Assembly: GCA_947254205.1 (NCBI GenBank)
Contig: CAMYCE010000036.1
Span: 1 to 20,024, forward strand
Source of the DNA: an uncultured Prevotellaceae bacterium
Lineage (GTDB): Bacteria > Bacteroidota > Bacteroidia > Bacteroidales > Muribaculaceae
Direction: 5' to 3'
Length of the DNA: 20,024 nt
In this document: positions 1 through 6,125 of the stretch, piece by piece
Layout of the letters: each line of letters opens with the position of its first letter
How positions within the stretch are numbered: position 1 is the first letter of the stretch
Program-made: the position numbers and the translations under genes
Notes under the pieces: generated by a model
Told to the model about the DNA's origin: nothing
Database searches by the model: none
The model's input: only the letters and a program-made list of their open reading frames with translations

Positions 1-216
1 GGCAAGGAAAAGCCTAAGATATTTTCTTATTGCGACCTAATGACCGATTTGGGTTGAATAGAGACTATGCGGGCATCGGCTGCGTTTCACCTTTCCAGTG
101 TGTAATGACGTTTTGTGGCTGTGATGAAGGAGATGCATGCATCGCTTCTACATTACTCACATACAGGCAAATATATATTCAGAGTGCCACATTCCACACA
201 ATTGCATCAAAAATAT

Positions 217-257
217 AAAAAAAATACAAGCCAGGCAAAACAGAGTTACCTGACTTG
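217..257 (-). terminator. Rho-independent terminator of the nif3 / zinc-ribbon unit
   Basis: Read on the minus strand, CAAGTCAGG (257-249) pairs with CCTGGCTTG (235-227) as a 9-bp stem with one G-T wobble and a 13-nt loop. A run of eight T (224-217) follows. This is a standard intrinsic terminator for the minus-strand genes that end at 395. Confidence 0.7.
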
Positions 258-347
258 AAATCTTTATTGTTTTTACCACTTCGCGCAATAGTTCTCTCGT
301 GAGCATGACCGCTATAACTAAGTGCGGTGAGGTGTGAGCCTATGTGT

Positions 348-358
348 GGGGGGGGGGG
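348..358. repeat. Homopolymer run of 11 G
   Basis: Eleven consecutive G on the plus strand lie in the 3' untranslated region of the zinc-ribbon gene. Such runs are prone to slipped-strand length change, but this one is outside any coding frame and away from any recognisable promoter. Confidence 0.9.
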
Positions 359-394
359 AGGTGTGTTGGGTGGCTCAGATCAACGTGTTTTGTT

Positions 395-1174
395 TTATTG
401 ATTGTGGGCATCTTCGGCCTTCACTCCAGCGAGCTCGGGGTCGATGAGAATGCGTCCACAATATTCACACACAAGAATTTTCTTGTGCATCTTGATTTCT
501 TGTTGACGTTGAGCAGGAATGCGGTTGAAGCAACCACCACAGGCATTGCGTTGCACATACACTACACCCAAGCCATTGCGAGCATTTTTGCGAATGCGCT
601 TGAATGCGGTGAGCAGGCGAGTATCGTCGATTTCCTCTTCAAGTTTTTTGGCCTTTACCAACAATTCTTCTTCTTGTTCTTTGGTTTCAGACACAATTTC
701 TTCGAGCTCACCCTTTTTTTCTTCAAGCACATGCTCGGCATCTTCGAGTTGAGCGCGCGACAGAGCCGACTCCTCATCTATGGCAACAATGTGTTGCTGG
801 GCTTCGCGAGTTTTCTTCTCGGCAAGCTCCATGTTGAGGTGTTGATACTCAATTTCCTTTGACAGGTAGTCATATTCGCGATTGTTGCGCACATTGTCCT
901 GATCTTTGGTATATTTGTCGATGAGAGCAATAGCCTCTTCGCTAATCGCATGTTGCTTGCGCATCACGTCCTTCAACTCGGCAATTTGGTCGTTGTAGTT
1001 GTTCATGCGAGTTTGAAGTCCTTCGATTTCATCTTCGAGATCCTGCACTTCGAGCGGAAGCTCACCACGCAAAAATTTGATGCGGTCGACCTCTGAAAGA
1101 AGCGTTTGCAATTGATAGAGCGATTTCAAGCGATCTTCAACCGAGATTTCTTTTTCTTGTTTTGTTGTAGCCAT
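395..1174 (-). CDS. Coiled-coil protein with C-terminal zinc ribbon (C4-type, CT398-like family)
   Basis: The protein has 259 residues. Residues about 15-190 are strongly charged and heptad-like, predicting a long antiparallel coiled coil. The C-terminus carries a four-cysteine zinc ribbon: C212-x2-C215 and C236-x2-C239. This layout matches the family annotated as C4-type zinc ribbon or CT398-like, which is widespread in bacteria. A role in nucleic-acid or protein binding is assumed from the fold, and I know of no settled function. The ATG at 1174 lies only two bases after the stop of the nif3-like gene, so the two are almost certainly cotranscribed and translationally coupled. This gene pair recurs in Bacteroidota. 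No signal peptide is present, so it should be cytoplasmic. Confidence 0.85.
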   Translation of the reverse strand: MATTKQEKEISVEDRLKSLYQLQTLLSEVDRIKFLRGELPLEVQDLEDEIEGLQTRMNNYNDQIAELKDVMRKQHAISEEAIALIDKYTKDQDNVRNNREYDYLSKEIEYQHLNMELAEKKTREAQQHIVAIDEESALSRAQLEDAEHVLEEKKGELEEIVSETKEQEEELLVKAKKLEEEIDDTRLLTAFKRIRKNARNGLGVVYVQRNACGGCFNRIPAQRQQEIKMHKKILVCEYCGRILIDPELAGVKAEDAHNQ

Positions 1175-1176
1175 GC

Positions 1177-2268
1177 TTACAAATAATTTATTTGATTTTT
1201 TTCTTTCCTTGCAAAAGTAACTGCAAAGTTAGGATTTTTTTTCTGAATTATATCTAAAAAAATCTCTTTTGTGGCACATTCGCTTTCATAGTGGCCAATA
1301 TCGACCAAAATAATGCGATCTTCTTGCCCCATAAATTCGTGATATTTCATGTCGCCTGTGATGTAAACATCGGCTCCCTTAGCAATTGCACAACTTGCAA
1401 ATTCACTACCTGCTCCACCACACATGGCCACCCGTTGCACGCTGCGAGCAGTGTTGCCACTATAGCGCACTGCCCTGGCACCAAACTCCAGCTTCACTCG
1501 TGTCAAAAAACTCAGGGCATTGGTGGGTTCAATGTCGCCAATCACCCCCAAGCCTGCATCATGGTTGGCATTGTCGAGAGCGATGAGGTCGTAGGCGGGT
1601 TCTTCATAGGGGTGAGCCTTCAACATGGCTTCCACCACCCTTCCACACAAGGCCTTGTTCACCAAAACCTCGATGCGCGTTTCGGGCTCGGTGTGCAACT
1701 CTCCCACCTTGCCCATGGCAGGTTGTGCTCCGTCGAGAGCACGATAGTGCCCCACTCCATCGAGTTGATAGCTACAATGGTCATAGTTGCCCAACCGGCC
1801 TGCTCCTGCATCGCACATGGCATTGGCCACACTCGCTCCATGGGCTTGTGGCACAAACACCACCACCTTGCACAAGGCTTCTTGTTGCTCGGCGAGCACT
1901 TCCACATTTTTCAAGCCCAATTTCTCGGCCATTTTATAGCTCACTCCGCCACGAGCATTGTCGAGGTTGGTGTGGGCACAATAGATTGCAATGTCGTGCT
2001 TGATGGCCTTAACCACAATGCGCTCAACACTGGTGCGCCCTACGAGTTTCTTGAGCCCCTTGAAAATGAGTGGGTGATGCGAAACAATGAGATTGGCTCC
2101 ACACTCGATAGCCTCGTCTACAATATCTTCAACCACATCGGTGCACAACAACACTCCCGTGATTTCTTGGTCGACATTGCCCACCTGCATGCCTGCATTG
2201 TCGAAGCCTTCTTGCAAATATAGTGGAGCAAAATTTTCAATAGCTCCGGTGATTTCTTTTATTTTCAT
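1177..2268 (-). CDS. NIF3-family dinuclear metal-centre protein (GTP cyclohydrolase I type 2 homolog)
   Basis: The protein has 363 residues. The N-terminal NIF3 half contains the metal-ligand motif SHHP (H64, H65) and HTNLDNA (D103). The C-terminal half contains GHYESE (H326, E330), which completes the expected two-metal site. Between them (about residues 130-230) sits an extra domain with the phrase KAHPYEEPAYDL. It corresponds to the PII/CutA-like insertion found in longer family members such as YqfO, and the full length fits that subgroup. The family is often labelled GTP cyclohydrolase I type 2, but its physiological substrate is unsettled. The gene leads the operon with the zinc-ribbon gene. 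I find no good TAnnTTTG promoter in the 92 bases between it and the methylase gene at 2360, so readthrough from the restriction-modification island is possible. Confidence 0.9.
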   Translation of the reverse strand: MKIKEITGAIENFAPLYLQEGFDNAGMQVGNVDQEITGVLLCTDVVEDIVDEAIECGANLIVSHHPLIFKGLKKLVGRTSVERIVVKAIKHDIAIYCAHTNLDNARGGVSYKMAEKLGLKNVEVLAEQQEALCKVVVFVPQAHGASVANAMCDAGAGRLGNYDHCSYQLDGVGHYRALDGAQPAMGKVGELHTEPETRIEVLVNKALCGRVVEAMLKAHPYEEPAYDLIALDNANHDAGLGVIGDIEPTNALSFLTRVKLEFGARAVRYSGNTARSVQRVAMCGGAGSEFASCAIAKGADVYITGDMKYHEFMGQEDRIILVDIGHYESECATKEIFLDIIQKKNPNFAVTFARKEKNQINYL

Positions 2269-2359
2269 TTCAGTGTTTTTAGTTTATACTTCGTTATAAT
2301 TGATTTCAAGAACTCACGATTTATTTGGTCTATAATAAATATTCTTAGTGGAAAGTTTA

Positions 2360-3175
2360 TCAAAATGGAATTTGAATGTTACCACTAATATCTTCATTTA
2401 CCATAGAGCAATCTTGTAATTTATGCAAATCTTCAATATGACTTATCAGATTATTATAGTTTTCAAGATTCTCCATTTCTTCACGCCTTGCTTTGCTCAA
2501 CTTACAAAACTCTTCTTCTTGTTCAAGTCCTGCAAATCGTCGTCCACATAGATTAGCGGCAATGCCAGTTGTAGAGCTTCCGCTAAATGAGTCAAGAATC
2601 CAATCGCCTTGATTGGTAGATGCAAGAATCATTCGGACGAGTAAACGCAATGGCTTTTGTGTTGGATGTTTGCCACAAGTCTTTTCCCATCGACCGATTG
2701 CCGGCATTCGCCAAACATCAGTCATTTGCTTATCATCATTCAGTTTTTTCATCAAATCATAGTTGAATTTGTGTGGAACTTTCTGCATTTTTCTTGCCCA
2801 GATTACAAACTCTGTAGAATAGGTAAAGAAACGACAGGAGATATTAGCAGAAGGATTGGTCTTCTGCCACGTTATTACATTCAGAATCTTATATCCAAGT
2901 TCCGTAAGACAATTTGCTACGGAAAAGATATTGTGATAAGTTCCACTTATCCAAATCGTACCATTGTCTTTCAACTTGTCACGGCACAGGCGTAGCCATT
3001 CCATATTGAATGCCATCATATCCTCTTGCGACTTACCTTTATCCCAATCTCCTTTATCAACGCACACGACCTTACCGCTCTGCAACGATATTCCACCGTT
3101 GGAGAGAAAGTAAGGAGGGTCGGCAAATATCATGTCGAATTTAAAATCAAACTCAATGGTAAGTTTCTTATTCAT
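2360..3175 (-). CDS. DpnA-like DNA adenine-N6 methyltransferase (beta class, GATC type), second methylase of the island
   Basis: The protein has 271 residues. Catalytic motif IV, DPPY, is at residues 19-22. It is followed by FLSNGGIS and VDKGDWDK, phrases typical of the DpnA (M2.DpnII) group that methylates adenine in GATC. HPTQKP is at 170-175 and the SAM-binding motif I, DSFSGSSTTG, at 195-204. The order IV, target domain, X/I is that of beta-class enzymes. Motif I is slightly divergent, since many relatives have DPFxGSGTTG. The start ATG at 3175 is fixed by an in-frame stop just upstream, and it overlaps the end of the 110-residue gene by 8 bases. Relatives usually have some 20-30 more residues (a GDxxxxL segment) before DPPY, so the N-terminus looks short. 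It may still be active, because all the recognised catalytic motifs remain. Confidence 0.85.
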   Translation of the reverse strand: MNKKLTIEFDFKFDMIFADPPYFLSNGGISLQSGKVVCVDKGDWDKGKSQEDMMAFNMEWLRLCRDKLKDNGTIWISGTYHNIFSVANCLTELGYKILNVITWQKTNPSANISCRFFTYSTEFVIWARKMQKVPHKFNYDLMKKLNDDKQMTDVWRMPAIGRWEKTCGKHPTQKPLRLLVRMILASTNQGDWILDSFSGSSTTGIAANLCGRRFAGLEQEEEFCKLSKARREEMENLENYNNLISHIEDLHKLQDCSMVNEDISGNIQIPF

Positions 3176-3500
3176 AGGAACTTTTTAGGCGTTTTAATAT
3201 TCTATATATGTGATTTTTTGGATAATGCTCTTCTTGGAAATGCTTATGTTCGTCTTCCCAAAGGTAATCAACAACGGCTTTAATATCTGCCTTTTGTTCT
3301 TCTATCAATAATTGCTTTACAAGCAAGTCTTCCATGTCGAATCCAACCTCTTCAATCCAAGGATTTTCTTTGATGAGATTGCACCTTGCTTCTTTAATAT
3401 TTTTCCCAAAAGCTCTACCGAGAACTTGACAATTCTCCACATTGTTTCCATTTGGGGCTTGCGTAAAACCTTCTGTAGTGTAAAAAATGTATTCTGACAT
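3168..3500 (-). CDS. Small acidic protein of the restriction-modification island, function unknown
   Basis: The protein has 110 residues, starting MSEYIFYTTEGFTQAPNG, rich in Glu and Lys, with no signal peptide and no membrane segment. The opening beta-like stretch (residues 1-30) is followed by alpha-helical, charged sequence. I recognise the general look of small proteins found inside Bacteroidota restriction-modification clusters but cannot assign a family or function. It is translationally coupled to the DpnA-like methylase, because its stop overlaps that gene's start (TATGAATAA). It lies 43 bases after the putative nuclease gene. Its place in the operon suggests an accessory or immunity-type partner of either enzyme, which is inference only. 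Confidence 0.7.
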   Translation of the reverse strand: MSEYIFYTTEGFTQAPNGNNVENCQVLGRAFGKNIKEARCNLIKENPWIEEVGFDMEDLLVKQLLIEEQKADIKAVVDYLWEDEHKHFQEEHYPKNHIYRILKRLKSSYE

Positions 3501-3543
3501 AATTCATAAACTTTTTTAAATTATCTATCAACAGAATTTGTTC

Positions 3544-4275
3544 TTATATAAATCCCTCGCTTGCTCTTGCTATACACATTAGTTCATATTGCTTATAGAT
3601 ACTCTCATAACTATGGAAAGCAACACGCTCTTTCACCTCTTTGAAAGCAGTTCTGCTCATCACTTTGTCAAATTGTTCCTTGCGATTCTGAGGTGCAACA
3701 ATCAAGAAGCGGCTATTGAAATCTTGTAAATCACAAAACTTAGTGATTGAGTTTTGAATGTCTGTCGAATGCTCCACTTCAAAGAAGCTATTTGGCATTT
3801 TGCGCTCATTGAACCAAATGACATCCACGGTCCTTGCCCTGTCTGTAAGATTCTCGTATGAAAAATCGGGAATATGGATTGTGGTGCAAATATCTTTCAG
3901 GGGCTTTTCAAGAAACTTGCGGTTTTGGTCTTGCGCAGGGACATAGGTCACATAATGTTTCATGTTGCCTATCTCTATAATAAGTCCTTGATAGTAACCA
4001 TGTGTAAATTGCTCAATGCTCTTTTCTTCCTTCGGGCAGATGTCGAATTTGCGCATCACTTCTTCACGACATTCCTCCAATGCCCAAAGACCTGGCTGTA
4101 TTTTAAATATTTCGTTAGATTGCTGAACAATTCTTCGGATTGATTCGTTAGGAGTCTTAGTTGCCCACGATTTTGTATCTACGAGATGATACAAATCACC
4201 AAGCGTAGCATACCCTCCTGTTGTGCGAAGAGTATCTATCACTTGTTGTGCCTGTGTATATTTCTGCTGCCCCAT
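3544..4275 (-). CDS. Putative restriction endonuclease with N-terminal winged-helix (HARE-HTH-like) domain
   Basis: The protein has 243 residues. Residues about 4-67 resemble the HARE-HTH winged helix (shared by HB1, ASXL and restriction enzymes), ending in the typical phrase FKIQPGLWALEE. The C-terminal part has a possible PD-(D/E)xK-type core: E101 in GLIIEIG, D151 in RTVDVIWF, then E166-V-E168 in FFEVEHS. The usual lysine is replaced by glutamate, as in BamHI-type ExE centres. A beta strand follows (SRFLIVAP). The size and position between two methylase genes fit a type II nuclease, presumably acting on GATC. It does not visibly resemble R.DpnII/MboI, and an inactive or modification-reading protein is an alternative. 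It begins 8 bases after the KilA-N gene, in the same operon. Confidence 0.6.
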   Translation of the reverse strand: MGQQKYTQAQQVIDTLRTTGGYATLGDLYHLVDTKSWATKTPNESIRRIVQQSNEIFKIQPGLWALEECREEVMRKFDICPKEEKSIEQFTHGYYQGLIIEIGNMKHYVTYVPAQDQNRKFLEKPLKDICTTIHIPDFSYENLTDRARTVDVIWFNERKMPNSFFEVEHSTDIQNSITKFCDLQDFNSRFLIVAPQNRKEQFDKVMSRTAFKEVKERVAFHSYESIYKQYELMCIARASEGFI

Positions 4276-4283
4276 AATCGTCT

Positions 4284-5084
4284 TTACTTCAATAAATTTC
4301 TGCCTCCAGTATCTTCGAGGATTTTCATTTGTTGGATAGCAATCTGATTCAGTTTGATGAGCCGTTCAGATTGTGCCATACCATCGTTAATAAACACAGC
4401 ATTTAGATTCTCCATGTTCGATAAGCAGATTAGCTCATTTATATTGGCATAATCACGAATGTTTCCTTTCTTATCGGGATTCTGTTCACGCCATTGCCTT
4501 GCCGTCATACCAAACATAGCAATGTTGAGAACATCGGCTTCATCGGCATACTTCATAGCTGCTTGTTCACGTGTCACCTCGTTTGGAATAAGATTTTCCT
4601 TGATTGCATCTGTGTGAATACGATAGTTTATCTTTGACAGTTCACGTTTAGCAGACCATGACAATTGTTTCTGCTCATCAGCTTTAAGACGTTGATACTC
4701 TTTTACCAACAAAAGTTGGAAACGAGGACTAATCCACATTCCAAAGTGGTACGCAATGTCTCGATGAGCATAAGTTCCACCATATCGGCCAGCTTTTGCC
4801 ATAATGCCAATTGCGCCTGTTCTTTGAATCCAAGCTTTCACAGAAAGTACGAAGTTGTTGCTTCCTGCTGCATTTTTAATTGTATCGAATTCGGTACAAT
4901 TAAAATTCGGATTATATAGCATTTCCCATTCACCGAGATATTCTATTGTACTTTTAAGGCTCATCCATCTGAAAATTATGTGTTCCTGCATTTGGCTATG
5001 TGCCATATCTGTCAAAGAGATATAATCCTCGTTTTGCACACTAACAACAGATATTTCTGTATTTTCAACTTTTATCTTAGCCAT
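4284..5084 (-). CDS. KilA-N domain DNA-binding protein
   Basis: The protein has 266 residues. Residues about 5-130 carry the KilA-N fold signature: the opening strand with YISLTDMAH, a central KAWIQRTGAIGIMAKAGRYGG segment split here at its conserved glycines, then THRD/AHRDIAYHFGMWISPRFQ and the helix LLVKEYQRLK. This domain binds DNA and is common in phage regulators and in Bacteroidota mobile or defence loci. The rest (about 140-266) is helical, with the phrase FGMTARQWREQNPDKKGNIRDYA that recurs in long members of the group. The gene begins 12 bases after the stop of the shortened Dam-like gene and ends 8 bases before the nuclease gene, so it is an integral operon member. A regulatory or host-interaction role is inferred. 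Confidence 0.8.
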   Translation of the reverse strand: MAKIKVENTEISVVSVQNEDYISLTDMAHSQMQEHIIFRWMSLKSTIEYLGEWEMLYNPNFNCTEFDTIKNAAGSNNFVLSVKAWIQRTGAIGIMAKAGRYGGTYAHRDIAYHFGMWISPRFQLLLVKEYQRLKADEQKQLSWSAKRELSKINYRIHTDAIKENLIPNEVTREQAAMKYADEADVLNIAMFGMTARQWREQNPDKKGNIRDYANINELICLSNMENLNAVFINDGMAQSERLIKLNQIAIQQMKILEDTGGRNLLK

Positions 5085-5096
5085 AATCCTTAGTCT

Positions 5097-5594
5097 TTAG
5101 TTAACACAAATTTGTGGCTGCATGTACTTTCCGCAAGGAACATTGAACAGACCTTTTTTGTTTACACGATACAAACCATTGAAGCAGGTACGGTTTAGGA
5201 AGAAGAACTTTGCAGTATTCTCTATCGGGTCAAGATTCTTCTCATTGTAGCGTTGGCGTACAGCCATAAACATCTCACGTTTCGCCTCCATGTCTTGCAA
5301 AGCGTAATATTGGGCTTGAATATCCTGCAATGCAGGAATCAACTCTTCCACATTGTCACGTACAGTTCTATAACATGTAACCAAATCGCTGTTAATATCG
5401 TTGATCACAGCACGTTTGATATTTGGATGCTGTTGCAGCATGTAGAACAACATAGCCCCACCACCAACGAATGGCTCTATGTATGTCGCATTGTCCCAAT
5501 TATCAAAGTCAGCTGGGAGTTTTGCTTCCAGTTGTTCAATGAGTTGTCCTTTACCGCCAACCCATTTGATGAATGGTTTTGCTTTTGTATTCAT
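5097..5594 (-). pseudogene. C-terminally truncated Dam/DpnM-like adenine methylase (M1), lacks DPPY
   Basis: Only 165 residues are present where Dam-family (alpha-class) enzymes have about 260-290. Motif X (KWVGGK, 10-15), motif I (EPFVGGGA, 40-47), the acidic SAM-binding turn (NDINSDL, 65-71) and the FLNRTCFNGLYRVN...GLFNVP segment (132-153) are intact. The sequence then stops at QICVN, immediately after GKYxxPxIC. The missing C-terminal third normally holds catalytic motif IV (DPPY). None of the three forward frames after the stop continues the homology; the KilA-N gene starts 12 bases on. The fragment could bind SAM but should not methylate unless complemented by a partner. I call it a pseudogene, but its uninterrupted frame and good spacing leave open a retained non-catalytic role. 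Confidence 0.8.
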
Positions 5595-5620
5595 TATTAG
5601 TCATTTTATGCTAATGATTT

Positions 5621-5839
5621 TCAATCATCATCGGTATTACTTTTTGTTTTATTGATAAGCTGACGAACATCAACATCCAATAGAGATGCTACCTTTGTCA
5701 ATGTTACTAAATCTGGTTGTGAGGTATTAGTACACCATTTGGAGATAGTTGCAGGATCTTTTCCTAACTGCTCGGACAACCATTTGCTTGTCCGCTTTTT
5801 CTCTACCAACACGACTTTTATGCGATTTATATCTTTCAT
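5621..5839 (-). CDS. XRE-family helix-turn-helix regulator, first gene of the island
   Basis: The protein has 72 residues and consists almost entirely of a Cro/C1-type HTH (about 5-62). The phrase SEQLGKDPATISKWCTNTSQPDLVTLTKVASLLDVD gives helix 2, the recognition helix and helices 4-5 (split here across the family pattern). It has the size and position of controller (C) proteins of type II restriction-modification systems, which autoregulate and delay nuclease expression. The gene lies 26 bases upstream of the truncated methylase on the same strand. A TATCTTTG promoter element at 5867-5874 overlaps an inverted repeat, a likely autoregulatory operator. A generic prophage-type repressor is the alternative. 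Confidence 0.8.
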   Translation of the reverse strand: MKDINRIKVVLVEKKRTSKWLSEQLGKDPATISKWCTNTSQPDLVTLTKVASLLDVDVRQLINKTKSNTDDD

Positions 5840-5854
5840 CGTTTATCTTTATTA

Positions 5855-5869
5855 TTGCGTTCAGCGCAA
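5855..5869. promoter_or_regulatory. Inverted repeat TTGCG-N5-CGCAA, candidate operator of the HTH regulator
   Basis: A perfect 5-bp inverted repeat (5855-5859 with 5865-5869) lies between the -7 promoter element and the start codon of the HTH gene, overlapping the downstream edge of the -7 box. A second, slightly offset pair (ATTAT 5851-5855, ATAAT 5872-5876) flanks it. A dimeric XRE protein bound here would block transcription start. The match is short and could be chance. Confidence 0.4.
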
Positions 5870-5874
5870 AGATA
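5867..5874 (-). promoter_or_regulatory. -7 promoter element (TATCTTTG) of the restriction-modification island
   Basis: A perfect TAnnTTTG box followed by C lies 28 bases upstream of the HTH start codon on the minus strand. No clear TTTG box is seen at the expected distance upstream, so the promoter may be weak or activator-dependent. Confidence 0.5.
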
Positions 5875-5960
5875 ATGGAATATTTTTTAAATCAGATTAT
5901 TTTTGCTGCACTTTTATTATTATTTAGCATATCAGTCGGAGGAAAATAAAAATTAAATTA

Positions 5961-5968
5961 TATCTTTG
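5961..5968 (+). promoter_or_regulatory. Possible orphan -7 element (TATCTTTG), plus strand
   Basis: A TAnnTTTG box followed by CA lies in the 286-base gap between the island and the THUMP-like gene, pointing rightward to a region with no plus-strand gene. The -33 box is absent. A short hairpin (ACCTC at 6041-6045, GAGGT at 6050-6054) lies downstream. It may be a relic or chance; nothing else is visible in 5875-6125. Confidence 0.25.
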
Positions 5969-6125
5969 CATCGAGAAATAAAGAGTTGTTTGACAAGCAT
6001 ACTTATGCACAATGCAGAATTTAGAACTATTGCCAAATCATTACCTCTATTGAGGTGAGAAACTCATAATTCGCTCATTTTAAGCTATTCTGCAGATTTT
6101 AGCATATTTTTTTTAAAAAAATTCT

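Larger units (their letters stand above)
1..394. other. Non-coding stretch downstream of the zinc-ribbon gene
   Basis: I see no convincing gene here. The only plus-strand open frames are short and show no protein-like composition. The stretch contains a minus-strand terminator at 217-257, a run of 11 G at 348-358, and a weak inverted repeat (TGAGCC at 335-340 with GGCTCA at 372-377) that encloses the G run. About 140 bases separate the end of the zinc-ribbon gene from the terminator, so its transcript would carry a long 3' untranslated region. Confidence 0.6.

Noticed and set aside
1291..2223. Plus-strand open frame of 310 codons
   Set aside because: It lies wholly opposite the NIF3-family gene, whose motifs are intact; the plus-strand translation is His/Cys-rich with no domain pattern.
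2269..5900. Island bounded by insertion-sequence ends or attachment repeats
   Set aside because: No transposase or integrase gene, no tRNA at either edge, and no matching direct or inverted repeats that I could find by eye at about 2269-2360 and 5840-6125.
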